The notes under the pieces are model-generated. The model did no database searches, was not told where the DNA came from, and saw only the letters and a list, made by a program, of their open reading frames with translations. From contig JAVDOI010000009.1 in assembly GCA_032191485.1 (NCBI GenBank), positions 24,870,343 through 24,934,342 of the forward strand: DNA of 64,000 nucleotides. The letters are read 5' to 3'. A program made the translations under genes and the position numbers. Shown here piece after piece: positions 1 through 12,135 of this stretch (positions are counted from its first letter, which is position 1; each line of letters begins with the position of its first letter). This stretch comes from Leptoclinus maculatus (lineage: Eukaryota; Chordata; Actinopteri; Perciformes; Stichaeidae).

Positions 1-695
1 TTGAATTAATTTGTGTACATGTGATTACAGGTGCGTGAACTACATCATGTGTATGGCTCGACAGTAAAAAATATTCCTTCCCGATTCCGATACAATAAAC
101 TTGCGTATCGGCTGATACGGAGTACCGATCCATTAGCAGCGTGTTAAAAACAAAACTAAAAGTTCCATTCCCTCTTTCTCATTGGTTTACAATTTAAATT
201 GATTCCTCACTGTGTTACGTCCCGCCCAACATCCTGTTCAACAGGAAGTACGTCACATTAAAGAGCTCTATCGTGACCCCAAACTTAACATTCAGTTAAT
301 CACAGTTACTGAGGCTCATTTAGTTGAAACAGATCCATCAGTTTGTGAATACAAAGAAACTGAAACCGGTTAAACAACTGAGTCTCCACCAACATAAACT
401 CTGCGAGCAAGAACAATAATGCTGCTCCACATTCAGCGTTTATGACGGCTTTTGTTTCCACAGTTTACAAACCGCCCTGAACTGTGTGTGAACTGTGCGT
501 TTTGAACTTAAACGGCCCAGAGAACCGTTTGGGGCCGTTTTCTCCGGGAGGGCCGCTAGGACTGAATTATAAGAGCACACAGAGGTGCAATAAACAAAAC
601 AGGGACTTGTGGGGGCCGGAGAGGAAGGAACCAGAGTGTTAGGTCATCCTCTGTAAGCTCATAGTGCCACAGAGAAACTTCCCCCTGCCTGGCAG

Positions 696-739
<44 letters not shown>

Positions 740-3169
740 TCACTGTGGGAAATAACACACCAGCCAAGTGCAGCTCAGACTGGGCTGCAGCCCTGCAAAG
801 CCAGCCGGCTCTGCTCGCCGTCTGGCAGGTAAACAACCATTGTTTGGAGGGGCTGTTCTTCAAGCCGAGCAGGGTGGTTTAGGCCACGTTCACACTGGGC
901 TGTAATAAAAACACATCTTTTATCTGACCGAGGACGGACGGTGTTTCCAACAACCAAAGAAGCGGGGGTTTTCCTTCATCTCGTGTGTAAGCGTGGACCA
1001 GGTTTTTCTCTAACATAATGACCCGGGTCTGGTCTCTGTCCCCTCTAACTCGCTCTGTGATTGCTCCTTTTCAATGTCAACATAGCCAATAAACCAAAGG
1101 GAGGTGGTGGTGGTGTTGTTGTTTTCAGATGACTTCTAAATTATAAAACAGTGATTTCATTGAACTGAATTGAAGGGTTGGTAATCGTCTTAGAAAACAT
1201 TTTTTGCTACTTCGTCCCGGGACGGTAATAAGTCATTTCATTCAGCCAGTTTCCTGTTTTTGCACCGATACATTTACTAAATTAATTATTTATTTATTAG
1301 TGCTTTTGTCCCAGAATGCAACGCACAAAGGAAAAAGAAGAGCTGCTCAGAAATGGAAAAGGTTTAAATAAAAAAATATATTCAATCTTTGGAAAAGCAT
1401 TTTGCTTTCTTAACACGTTTAAGGTTTAATTTTCAATACACACATGTCCATCCAAGCAAATCTTAGATCATTTAACGTCAATATGAAATGTTTATTTCTT
1501 GTAAAATCAGGCTTGCAAACTCTATCAAAATGACAATAGGCCTACTGGATCCCTCTGTGTGGAAGACAATGTTTTAGCATGTGAATGCATTATTCTGGTG
1601 CATGTTTTTTATTTCATTAAAGCGGCTGTGAGTCAAAAGAACATGACGCCTGTTAACCCTCCACGGCCCGAGTAGTTTATTGATTATTTACGCATCATTT
1701 AAAGTGCTTGTTGCTGCATTTTTTACGCCAAATGACGTCCGGAAAATCTCTCGTTGGTGTGATATTTTTCCTTCAGATGTAAAAATCTTACTGAAGATCT
1801 GTAGAAATGTGTAAAACACACTATGAAGAATGAATGGGGATTATGGAATTGGGACCCGTCTAAAATAATAAAAGCTAGTTGTTTTTCATGAATCAAACCA
1901 TATATTCAAAGAGTCCTGCAACACAGCGGTCTCGGGTTCGATTCCCTCATCAGCTGAAACGCGACACACAGTCAGCTAAACGGTTCAAACTAAAGACAGG
2001 AAATCAGAGGAATGAAAGAGAACAGCAGCCATCTGTGGCATTTAAGACAAACCTAAAGCCAGACGCACCGAGATGCATAAATTCATCCAAACCAGCACAG
2101 ACGGAGGCGTCCACGAGGACCGGAGCACATCAGCCGTGTCTCAATCCAACCGCCAGGATTGCAATAAATCAGCTTCCTCTGTGTAAGAAGTGCAGAAAGG
2201 AGACGTGACTTCCAGGAGCTGGTTACCATCGTTTGTCTCTGTCGGCTGATGTCGGCCGTGTTCACGCTCCCGCTCTAAACCCGCGACTGTCCACACAGAG
2301 AGTTTGAACACACTGGGATGTATCGTCCACCCTCACACAGGACGTTTCACTGTGTTGACATGATTAGTCGATGTTGCCTCACTCGTCTTTCATACGTTTG
2401 GGCTTCGGTCTGGAGTATTTTGGGCTCTGATTTCATGACATTTTATTGACTGAACGATTCATTTTAAAAAAAGAATAGTTAGTTGCAGCTCAGTCTCGTT
2501 AAGAGGACGTTCTGCTGCCAGTGCTCCACCAAGGCAGACGATTCTTCATTATCGTATTGTGGCAACCAGGCATCCTAATTTTAGACGTTTACTTTAGTGC
2601 ATAAATAGGCAGTGGGCTGACACTGTGGGCACATATCAGACTTCCATAGTTGGCTTAGAACATCGTATGAGAATATTTGGTTTCTAATATAATCCAATAA
2701 CTTTTCTTACTTTCTGTCTTGCTTTGCATGGTTTCTTGGCTCGTACGTGTGTTCGTGTACTCACTTTTCAACACAACACAAATGAAACTGAAGCATCCGT
2801 CAGGCTGTTCACAGCCCGCCTCCGTCATTATTGGTTCAATGATACGAGATGTTTACGTCAATATTCACTACATAGATTCAGAATACACCAAAAGAAAGAA
2901 GCCACTTTATGGATAAGGACGGCGTTATTCTACAAATGATACAAAAAGATCAAACCCAACAATGTGTTAATGTCTGAGAATGCCCTAACCTGCCTACACT
3001 GGTTCCTTTTGAAGATGTAAATCTAAAAACGGAACCAGTTCACAAGTATTAAGTTCCGTTTATTGAGGGGGAAACAGTGCATTTGTAGGGGACGATTATT
3101 TTGTGGCGGATTAATACGATTATTTAAAATTGGGGTTATGTTAAAGATGAACACATGAAACCTCCTCAC
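1..3169. other. akt3 intron 1 side: no exon recognised
   Basis: No coding exon is recognisable on either strand. Because akt3 is read leftward from 3215, this stretch should be its first coding intron. It holds a (CA)n microsatellite at 697-735 and AT-rich non-repetitive DNA. At about 2985-3130 there is a diverged copy of a dispersed repeat (a 'ggggac.attattt..gcggatta' core) seen again near 41.7 and 49.2 kb. Short open frames here lack splice context or recognisable protein similarity. Confidence 0.55.
697..735. repeat. (CA)n microsatellite
   Basis: An uninterrupted CA dinucleotide run of about 39 bases, probably length-polymorphic. Confidence 0.95.
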
Positions 3170-3215
3170 CTCTTTTCTGGACCCAGCCTTCCTTGATGAC
3201 GTTCTGGTCGCTCAT
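3170..3215 (-). CDS. akt3: AKT serine/threonine kinase, first coding exon (akt3-like), partial gene
   Basis: On the minus strand an ATG in a near-ideal context (GCCACCATGAGC) opens a 46-base coding exon reading MSDQNVIKEGWVQKRG. It ends in phase 1 at a GTGAGG donor. This is the start of the AKT pleckstrin-homology domain, which binds PIP3 at the plasma membrane. AKT first coding exons are 46 bases long and split the same glycine codon. WVQKRG matches AKT3, whereas AKT1 and AKT2 have WLHKRG. All other exons (rest of the PH domain, kinase domain, hydrophobic motif) would lie left of position 1. AKT3 acts in PI3K growth signalling. Which teleost paralogue it is (akt3a or akt3b) cannot be told from 16 residues. 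Confidence 0.85.
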
Positions 3216-3387
3216 GGTGGCTTCTCCTCGTCACCAGCTCTCCCAGTCCGCCCAGTGTGGTGACGGTGAAGGGACGCTTGTTGTTCGGCTGAAGCTCAGT
3301 CAGCCTTCCGTCTGACCGCCGCTTGACCTACAACCTACCTGCGCCTCCTCTCACCTGACCTCAGATCTGTTCTGTTGTTCCCCCACA

Positions 3388-4830
3388 ATGTCTCTCTATC
3401 CTTCTCTCTCTCTTTCCCACAATCACTTTCTCTTCCCTCCTCTCGCCCCGCCGACCAAACCTGACTTTCTCCTCACCTCCTCCTCACCTCTTTTTATTTT
3501 TTTTAACTCCCCTCTTTCTGTCCCTCCCTCCTTCCCTCTCTTACTCTGTTTCTTTTCCTCGCTCCCTCGCCCTCTCAAACTTCTTCTTCTTCTTCTTCTT
3601 CTTCTGTGTTCAGGCGCTCCAGCGGTGAGTCAGCCTGGAAGGAAACGGAGGCAGAGAAAGGAGAGAGGGGGTCAGTGGATAGTTTCCTTCACACAGCAAA
3701 CACAGCAGGCCGCCACTTATTGTTCAGAGCCTTAGACACACTTCCTGTCTCCTTACATCCTTGCTCCTTGCCTCCTCACACTTTCTCCTTCCTTTGTCCC
3801 CTGCCTTTCTTTCCTTTCTTGTCTCTATCAGTATTTCCCTAACTCCTCTTGTCCCTCCTTCCCTCTTTACCTCCCGCCCTACCTTTCACACTCCTTGCCC
3901 CCTCACTCTCCTCCTCCTCTTCCCCTTCCTCTGTTCCCTCCTATCTCCTTCCTTCCATCGACCCTTTCCTAACTACTTCTTCTCCAACTTGTTCACCTCT
4001 TCTCCATCTTTACAGCCTTTGTTCCCTTCCGTCCTTAACAACTCCTCTCCCTCCCTCTTGCCTCCCCCTTTCCTTCATTCTCTCATCAGTCCTTCACTAA
4101 CTGTTTTTTACCTCCTCATCCCTCGTTCACTCTTCCCTCAAAGAATTGATGAACCTCCCTCCTGCAATATCTTCCTTTCTTCACAGGTCCCTACTTTACT
4201 TCCCTTACCGGCCTCTCTCCTTCTCCAATTCCTTGCCTCCTCACATGATTCACCCCCTAACATCGCCTCCTCCCCTTCCTTTGTTTCTTCCTTTCTTCTA
4301 CTCTCCCTCCTTCCTTCCCCAACCTTTTCTCCTCTTCCCTCCCTCCTTCACTGGGCCTCACTTTTCTTCCCTCCCTTCCTACCTCCTTGCCTCCTCACAC
4401 TTCCTCCTTCTCACTCCTTTATTCTTTACCTCCCTCCTTCATCTCTTCTTCCTCATTTCCTTGCCTCCTCACATCATTGTCACACTCCTCGGTTCCCTCG
4501 TTTCTCCTTCTCTCCATTATTCCTTCCCTGACTACTCCAAACTTTCCCCCCTCCTCTTCTCCGTCCTTCCTTCCTTCATTCCACCCCCTCCACACTAACT
4601 CCTCTCACTCCCTCTTGCCTCCCCTATTTCCTTCCTTCTCTCATCACTCCTTTACGAACTACTTTTACCTCAACGTTTGTTTAACTCTTCTTCTCGTTCC
4701 TTCCTTCTTTCTCACCCTCCATCCACAACAATGTATCATTCCGCATGGCTTCTCCTTCCTCATAAGTCTGGTACCTCCCTCCCTCTCTGCCTCCCTCCTC
4801 TTCCACTCTTCCTCACTAACTCCTTCTCTC
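3388..4830 (+). repeat. 1.4 kb polypyrimidine tract with imperfect internal repeats
   Basis: The plus strand is overwhelmingly C and T, built of CCTCC, TTCC and CTTCTT words. Longer phrases recur imperfectly: 'ttgcctcctcaca' is seen near 3.77, 4.23, 4.39 and 4.46 kb. A (CTT)n run lies at about 3582-3605. The long Ser/Leu/Pro-rich reading frames here are by-products of the composition. In the akt3 sense direction it is polypurine, about 170 bases upstream of the akt3 ATG and probably within its 5' intron. Confidence 0.9.
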
Positions 4831-4934
4831 AATCCTTTTATTTTTAAAACAAAAACACCAACACTTGCTGGTTTCAGCCTCTTGAATGAGACGATTTGCT
4901 GCTTTTCTTTTTCATATATACGATAGTAAATCAA

Positions 4935-5304
4935 ATATTTTGGGCTTTAATCAAACAAATCAAGCGATTCGTGACTTTGGGCTTGTTGTGAAAGCTGTTT
5001 TTCACTACTTGTTTTGCATTTAATAAACCAAACAACTAATCGATCAATTGAGAAATTGAGCTCAAGGGATTTTATGACGTACATTATGTATATATTAATA
5101 TTATACATACAGTACATATTTAATGTATTAGTGTTGACCATCACTTCTTCTCTGAGTGGAAGTGAAGCTCTGCCCTTAAACATTACCCAAGCACAGACAC
5201 AACAGCACAACGGTTGCATGGACCTGGACAAATTTGCAACATGACATCGTTTCCTCCAGCGACACGTTATATTTCCTACATGCAAACACACACACACACA
5301 CTCA

Positions 5305-5343
<39 letters not shown>

Positions 5344-7265
5344 ACACTTGCAGCCCATGCACAAGCATTCAACAGCCCTCTTTTACAGCAGCTGTTGGTC
5401 CACCAGCTCTCCTAAAACCCCATCGAGATCGCACACAGGTCAGTTCTTAAAGGTCACATCTTACATACAGACTCCGGTGCTGCTTGATAGAGAGCACCTA
5501 TTGCTTCACACCTGATCCCCGCCTTCACTGTGAAGTAGCAGCAGGAATGTGACATACATATATCCAAACTTATCGCCTGTTCAACACTTGTCTACATCTA
5601 GTCGGGAGTTTTAATGGCGGCCTAGGACCCGAGTGTGGGAACCACTGTCTCAAAGATGGACAATGCATTTCCACTTTGACTTCACACTCCTCAACTCATG
5701 CTGCAGACTCTGATCGTCGGTAAGCTGCAGACCAAAAGCACTGAAAGGTTTGTAGCTGAAATGTAACCGGGGACTATTTTACAGGAACAGTAACGGAGGT
5801 ATATGAGCTGTAGGTTGTGTACCAAAGCAACAAGATGATTCACCAACATCTTCTGTTTTGGCCTCTTAATAACTATAAGTAGTTCCTCGTATATGTAGTA
5901 ATTTAGATTCCTTCCTTTATTATTGCTTTGTTCCGGCTGTCGAACCAAAAACGTACTTTAGGGCCGTGGGGTAGTATGTGCGACACTAAATATTTATACA
6001 CTAATGTACAGAATATCACAAACATGTATCACGATATAGGCAGAGGCAAAATATAAACAATAAAGATGATCAATAAGAAAGGAAAAAGACATTTCTGGGT
6101 TTTTTGGACGTTTTCCTACTTTGTACTTTAACAGCTGCACAACAATTTCCCTTTGGATAATTAAAGTTTTATTTTTTCTATCTTTCTGTTTCTTTAGAAG
6201 TCTTGAATTGAACTATTTCCTTCTGGTGTTTCTTTCCTAATTGACGGCTGTCTGAAACTGAAACCATTACACATGTACAGTACATGTTGCGCTAAAGGTG
6301 AAAAAATCTATTAAACTCTTAACTGTCCTTAAAACTCTCTCTAATACATTGGGCAATATGGCTCAAATCAGTATCACATATTCATTTTCATAATAGACTT
6401 TCAATATTGATATACATCACAATATGCCAAATGTGTGCAAAGAGGTTCAAAACAATGAAATATCTTCTACTGTCATGCATTTCATGAAACGCTTAATATG
6501 TGAAAACCAAAAACTTAAATTGCGTCAGCTTTTATGTAGAGCTTTTCAGAATTATCAACACGTCTGTGAGCGATAACGTGTTAAGATCAAGTTGTCACGA
6601 TACGATTCTGCTAAAAGCCAATAATCAATATTATCGCCACGCCCTGCTTCATGATGAAGTGTTTGTTAAACGTTGTAATGCATATCTATTCCTTACATAT
6701 GTCACTTTGAAGAACCTCTGTGTTTTACAGACGCTATATAAAATGCCTCTATGACGGTAAGAGATCAATGTTTTCCTGATTTTTGTTTTATATCTCAGCG
6801 TATTCATCACAACCTGTCCATACTGTTAATACTACTAATACTGTACGTATCCAGCATATCCATATCTACTATATTTATTATTATTACCATCAGACATTCA
6901 GTGTGTACATTACAATGCACTTTACTGCTGTTTTGCACTTCTGGTTGGATGCTAAACTACATTTGGTTGTTTCATTACTTTACTACTACTCTAATCACAG
7001 AATGGTTTATATCCTGTTACCGATCATGGGAAAAGCTTGTCCCACTCCAACTAGCATTTTACAAGAAATGTAATAATAAAACATGTTTTTTTTCAACAAC
7101 AAAGTCTGAGTCAAACTGCCACCCCACAGCATTTCATCCATCTCCTCGAGGTTAGCCTTTCCTGTACAATTTACTACATTTGGGAGTAATAATCACATTT
7201 CCAATAATGACTAATGAATCATTATTTGGCATTTGGAGAGGACGACACTGATGAAACTATTATCC
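4935..7265. other. AT-rich intergenic or intronic DNA, no gene seen
   Basis: It contains a (CA)n microsatellite at 5285-5347. At about 6110-6185 there is a LINE-type 3' tail: 'gcacaacaatttccctttggataattaaagt', here split only for description, followed by an A/T-rich end. Nothing else with splice signals or protein similarity was found, and the short frames are not convincing. Confidence 0.55.
5285..5347. repeat. (CA)n microsatellite, interrupted
   Basis: A CA dinucleotide run with a CTCA interruption at about 5301-5306 and a CAAACA interruption near its end. Confidence 0.95.
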
Positions 7266-7269
7266 ATAT

Positions 7270-7620
7270 TGGATAACCCGGACCACCCTCTCCACCCTCT
7301 ACTGCAGGGACAGACTCATCCAGCTCCGCTGTCACAAGGACAGATACAGGAGATCATTCCTGCCCACTGCTATTAGACTTTATAATAAATCACCTCTGAC
7401 CAAATCAATCACACAACTATAACACCGCTACCGTTGTTTGTTTGTTGTTTGGTTAAATCTTTGCACTACTGTTTAGTTAGTTAATTTAATATTATTCTAT
7501 TTCATTGTATATATTGTGCATTTTTATACATAATATTTGTAATTTTTTACTCTGTTATTTTATTTACCTGTATCATATTGCTGCTGTTGCGAACAAATTT
7601 CCCCTTGTGGGATTAATAAA
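7270..7620 (+). mobile_element. LINE 3' end remnant (L2/Rex/CR1-like)
   Basis: The plus strand encodes a broken relic of a LINE ORF2 C-terminus (a '..RDRYRRSFLPTAIRLYN' phrase at about 7325-7385). An AT-rich 3' UTR follows, then the typical tail 'ccccttgtgggattaataaag' and a tetranucleotide run. The order (RT tail, 'gggattaataaagt', then ATCT repeats) is that of 5'-truncated fish LINE insertions. The frame is broken, so this is a dead copy. Confidence 0.75.
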
Positions 7621-7803
7621 GTATCTATCCATCTATCTCTCCATCTACCTACCTATCCATCCATCCATCATCTATCCATCTGTCTACCTACCTACTACCT
7701 GTCTGTCTATCCATCCATCTATTTATCTATCCATCTATCCATCTATCTATATATCCATCCATCTATTTATCTATCCATCTATCCATCTATCCATCTATCT
7801 ATC
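7621..7803 (+). repeat. (ATCT/ATCC)n tetranucleotide repeat
   Basis: An imperfect run of ATCC, ATCT and ACCT words directly joined to the LINE tail to its left. It probably grew from the LINE 3' terminal repeat. Confidence 0.9.
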
Positions 7804-8564
7804 TCGGCAACAAGCTACAAAGCTACTGAAGACGTTGTGTTCCATGTTCCTTCACTCGCACAGCGAGACACCATCAAAGGAAAGATCCGAGAGGCTGGGA
7901 AACAAAACGCGAGCCCTCCAATGACAACAAAAACAATGGCTGACAGGAGCAGCAGCCGTTGTTTATTTCAGAAGCCGGTTCAGAGCTGCGGCCCTTTCGG
8001 CTCCACAAACAAAACAAACACTGAAACAACAGCTTTTGTTTTCAAGGGCGTGTGTGTGGTGTCATTATCTTAGTTACATAACAACATCCGCTTTAGCGTG
8101 CTCCGGTATATGCAATATATATAAATAAATGTCTGGAAGTGACTCTTTCGTACCGACTAGTCGCTGTTAGCAGTGATACAAAAATAAATAAACCGGCTCC
8201 CGGTATGAAATGGTTGTATGAGCCTGTGATGGCCTGTGATGGCTCGGAGGATGGAGGATGAGAACTAGCCAGATGATGCTACCGCTAATGTTAGCCTGCT
8301 AGCTGCCTGGCTGGGATTAGCTTAGCTTGGCTAACTGACGGAGGAGCCGTGGGGTTATTTTAATGTCTGTAATGAATGTAATGAAACAACTCCGGGGGAT
8401 TTATTGGGTTATTTGAAGGGGTGGGAGACCCGGTGGTGGTGGAGGGAGGGAGGGTGAGGAGGAGGAGAGAGAGAGAGAGAGAGGGGGGGGGGGGGGGGGG
8501 TGTCGTTCATCACGGAGATGGGCCGAGGCCAGACGGACGGTACCGTTACAGTAACGGTAACGGT

Positions 8565-8646
8565 GTAACGGACGGTACCGTTACCATTGTGGTGGAGGAT
8601 GGAGGGGGGTGAGGAGGACAGTAATGGTAACGGTACCGTCCGTTAC
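8565..8646. repeat. Perfect 24-bp inverted repeat with 34-base loop
   Basis: Left arm 8565-8588 (gtaacggacggtaccgtt + acc att) is the exact reverse complement of right arm 8623-8646. The same GGTACCG core also occurs at about 8538-8545. The arms carry GTAACGG words, which fit the MYB consensus YAACKG. Confidence 0.9.
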
Positions 8647-9132
8647 TCCGTTACTATTACTGGCCCTCCTCTCATCCTCTTCAGCAGCAGCATCCCCGGC
8701 GTCCCAGACTGGCTAATGACGAAGCAGCGTCAGCTCGCTAACGGCAGCTAGCTCGCTAGCTAGCATGCTAACCTCCGCTCCCACCCGCTCCGGGCTCGAC
8801 ACAAACCCGCTCCCCCGCCCCCCTCAAAAAAAAAACCCGACGACCCCCAACCCCCGCTTCCTCCCTCCCTATTCCTCTCAATAGTCCAACAAACAACAAC
8901 AACGTTATAGCATATATCACAATAATGATTTCACCTGGTAGTCGAAGAATGACAAGGATGCCCCCCTCCTCCTCTCCTCTCCTCCTCCTCTCCTCCTCTA
9001 TGGGCACTGGAGGAGCATCCAATGGAGGAACGTGCCTCACTGGTGACAACAGCAGGAGGACAGCGATGGATCCATAGCCGCTGATGATGTCCAGACACCG
9101 TGGAAGCGGTAAAAAAAGAGGAGGGTTGTTTT

Positions 9133-9153
9133 TGTGTGTGTGTGTGTGTGTGT
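9133..9153. repeat. (GT)n microsatellite
   Basis: A short GT run at the edge of the CpG island, followed by (CAGA)n-rich sequence to about 9210. Confidence 0.85.
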
Positions 9154-9419
9154 CCCCAGACAGACAAGAGACTGCGGCGGCAGACAGACACACGGACAGA
9201 CAGACAGACCCGCTCGGCTCCTGCTCCCTCCGCAGCTTCCGCCAGGAAACCTCGCTCGGCTCTCCGAAGTCGGCACGTTACGTCACGTTCAGCCAGATCT
9301 GACTGGGAAGGACTCCTGCTGCGTTCACGGGCCGTCGGAAACATGGACGGTTCGTGCAGCCACTGCTCCCGGCCTAAACCTGCTGGGGAAATGTGTTTCG
9401 GGATCAGGGAACTTCGGCA

Positions 9420-9510
9420 GGTGGTGGAAGAAGTATTTAGTACTTTAAGTAAAAGTACTAATACCACACGGTGGAAATACTCCACTAAAAGTAAAAGTGT
9501 GAAAGATTGT
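9420..9510 (+). repeat. Dispersed repeat family A, partial copy
   Basis: It carries the family core 'aagtaaaagtactaatacca' preceded by 'gtggaagaagtattt'. The same core recurs at many places in the window, in both orientations. Confidence 0.8.
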
Positions 9511-9814
9511 GAAAAAATTGTGAAAGAGTGTATCACCCAAATGTTCTAAAGGTATTAACATTAAAGAGGATAGTGCATTCAAATGTTTGGATTGATTTTA
9601 CTGCTGCATTAATGTGTGTTGCATTTCACTGCTGTATTTAGAAGTTAATTTTAACTCTTTATCTACAGCAATGATTCATGTAAATGTATTTATATCCCAC
9701 CACTAGGGCGGATTGTCCCTTTCTTTAAATTAGGGGCTAAAAGTGATATCAGGTAAGGTCTTCTCAGAACCAATCCAATTGGCTTGTTTTGTCCGACCGA
9801 CAGCCCAAAAACAA

Positions 9815-10190
9815 AAATATTTAAAATGTACTGTCATGTAAGACAAAGAATCAACAACAATCAACACAGTGCAAGAAATAGAAACATATAAAAATGTACA
9901 ATATAAAAGAATATAAAATAAAGTGCACAACAAACAGATAACAGGACTGTAAACAAGTGAAATGTTAAAAGTGTAGAGTGTGTTTAAATAAAGAAACAGG
10001 GATGTGCAGGGGAGTGACCGGTAGGAAATTGTCCTGGGGATGACAGAGTCAGTGGGGGTCCCGGGCTCTGTTAAGAGCCCGACTGACGATGGGAAGAAAC
10101 TGTTCGTGTGGCGTGAGGTCTTGGTCCTGATGGACCTCAGCCTCCTGCCAGATGGAAGGGGCACGAACAGTTTATGCCCAGGGTGAGAGG
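9815..10190 (-). mobile_element. LINE 3' end remnant, minus strand
   Basis: Read on the minus strand, the sequence encodes a relic ORF2 C-terminus with LPSGRRLRSIRTKTSRHTNS followed by FFP and LLTEPGTP. An AT-rich 3' region follows. 'R.NSFFP...RLLN' type endings are characteristic of fish L2/Rex-like LINEs. The element is 5'-truncated and not functional. Confidence 0.75.
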
Positions 10191-10776
10191 GGCCGCAAAC
10201 TAATGATTGTTTTTATTAATCTGTATTATTTTTCCTGAGAGTGAAAGCTCATTCTTGAGCAGATCCATTCATTGATAAGATGCAGGTGAAAGCTAGAAAC
10301 GAACCCTTGAGTTAGCATTATTGTTAGCAATTGTGTCAGTTAATTGATATATTGTTTAGCCAATAAAATGTCAGATAATAGTGAATAACATGACCATCAC
10401 AGTGTCCCATTGGGATCCATTCTGTGGCCCTGTGCTGCATGTCGTCCCCTCTCACTTACAGTCTATCTGGTCTGTTTATTAAATAAACGCAAAAAGGCCA
10501 CAAAAATAAAAAAACGTAAAAAAGAATGAGAGAATAAATCATTTCTCTTGTCAGACAAACAGTCCAAAACCTATAATATATTAATTTTAAAATGATATAA
10601 AAGAGAGAACAGTACTACATTTTGATCATGTGTCTGGATCTAGGCCCCTGCGTCTCTTACCATGTCTGTACAGTATGTTCCAATATACTGGGAAGTGGGA
10701 CTTTACAGGGGGTACGTGAATGCAGCATCCCTCTCCTCATGGCATCCAGGGCTTTTGTCAGTCCCCAGGCTTTTGT

Positions 10777-10778
<2 letters not shown>

Positions 10779-10826
<48 letters not shown>

Positions 10827-10842
10827 TCTCTCTCTCTCTCTC
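10779..10842. repeat. (CT)n microsatellite
   Basis: A CT dinucleotide run with a single CCC interruption near 10822. Confidence 0.95.
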
Positions 10843-12028
10843 GATTTATGTGATTCAGTTCAGTTATAATTCACTTCCCTTTTAACCCACAGCAGATATC
10901 AGTTATAAATATATCCACTGGAGTAAATCTCAAACCAACCATATGGATATTTTTTGCACGTTGATAATTATTGTTTCCCCCCCAGACTTTTGTACTGTTA
11001 TCAATTTACTCAGGCTTACCTAAATGTATAGCACCCCCTCCTCCCCAGCCTTCCTGAATGGATGCTTTGTTTGAGGATCCTGGTCCCAGTCTGGCTGCAG
11101 GCCTGCATAGACGCGACTGCTGCTGCTGCTTTGCATTAATCAAGTACAGTGTGTGAAATAACAATTCAGTCCCACTTAACAGGTCTGGTCTGAGAGGCTC
11201 AGCGATGAAATGAGAGTCTCCACACACAAAAAATGAATTTAAAAACATGCAAGTCAACAATATCAAACAAGAATACAACAACATCAATGAAAAAAAATGA
11301 ATTTATTAAGCGATCCCAATGCTGTTGATTAATCACTTCAAAGTAATTAAATTGTTAAATCGTCACACTTAGTAAAGATTTATTAAGTGTGTTCTGTTTT
11401 ATATCTTTTAATTTGATATTTTGATTGTTGGTCAGACAAAATAAAGCACTTTAACGATATCTCCTTTTAAGACTCTAAAAGCCTAATATGATGGTCATTT
11501 GACACAATTTTTGATATTTCATAGACGATAAAATAAAAATATGTCAAATGTATATTGATTTCGGTGTTTGGATGTGGAGATTGAAGCAGAGTTGGTGTCC
11601 AGATCTCTACACTGTGAGGAGACTAATTTGATTTTGCCCTTTAAGTTCTGACTTCTCATTTCCTGAGTGTTATGTGTGTTCACACCTGACACTTAATGTC
11701 CTATATGTTCAACAAGAACAAATAACGCTATTATAGAAATGATTACATCATACGAGCAGTACAAACAATATATAATACAAACAAAAACAAATTAATAAAA
11801 CCAACCACTAACAAAACAAATAACAGTAAACAATACGGTGGTTTATCATAGAGGAATTTCTTTCATTGATCATTTTTAAAAAACAGAAACGTGACTTTCC
11901 TTTGTCCATATTTTAAGATAAATGGTTTTCTTCTATTTATGGTCAATAAGATATGTGTATGTCATCGTTTAAATATACGAAAGAATGAAGACATGAATCC
12001 AAAGAGTCCTACAGTAACCATAGAAGCC

Positions 12029-12135
<107 letters not shown>

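Larger units (their letters stand above)
8380..9360. promoter_or_regulatory. CpG-rich island, probable akt3 promoter and 5' UTR exon region
   Basis: This is the densest CpG region in the left third of the window, next to G-runs (about 8484-8500), GGTACCG/GTAACGG words and C-rich tracts. The first coding exon of akt3 lies 5 kb away on the minus strand, and AKT genes begin with a non-coding exon in a CpG island. A usable minus-strand donor (CTACCAG then GTGAAA) lies near 8936. I infer this island drives akt3. The start site and the exact UTR exon cannot be fixed from sequence alone. Small plus-strand and minus-strand frames here look like low-complexity shadows. Confidence 0.55.

Noticed and set aside
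3761..4926. Long Ser/Leu/Pro-rich plus-strand frames of up to 256 codons
   Set aside because: They lie in a C/T-only tract where stop codons are rare; there is no domain and composition alone explains them.
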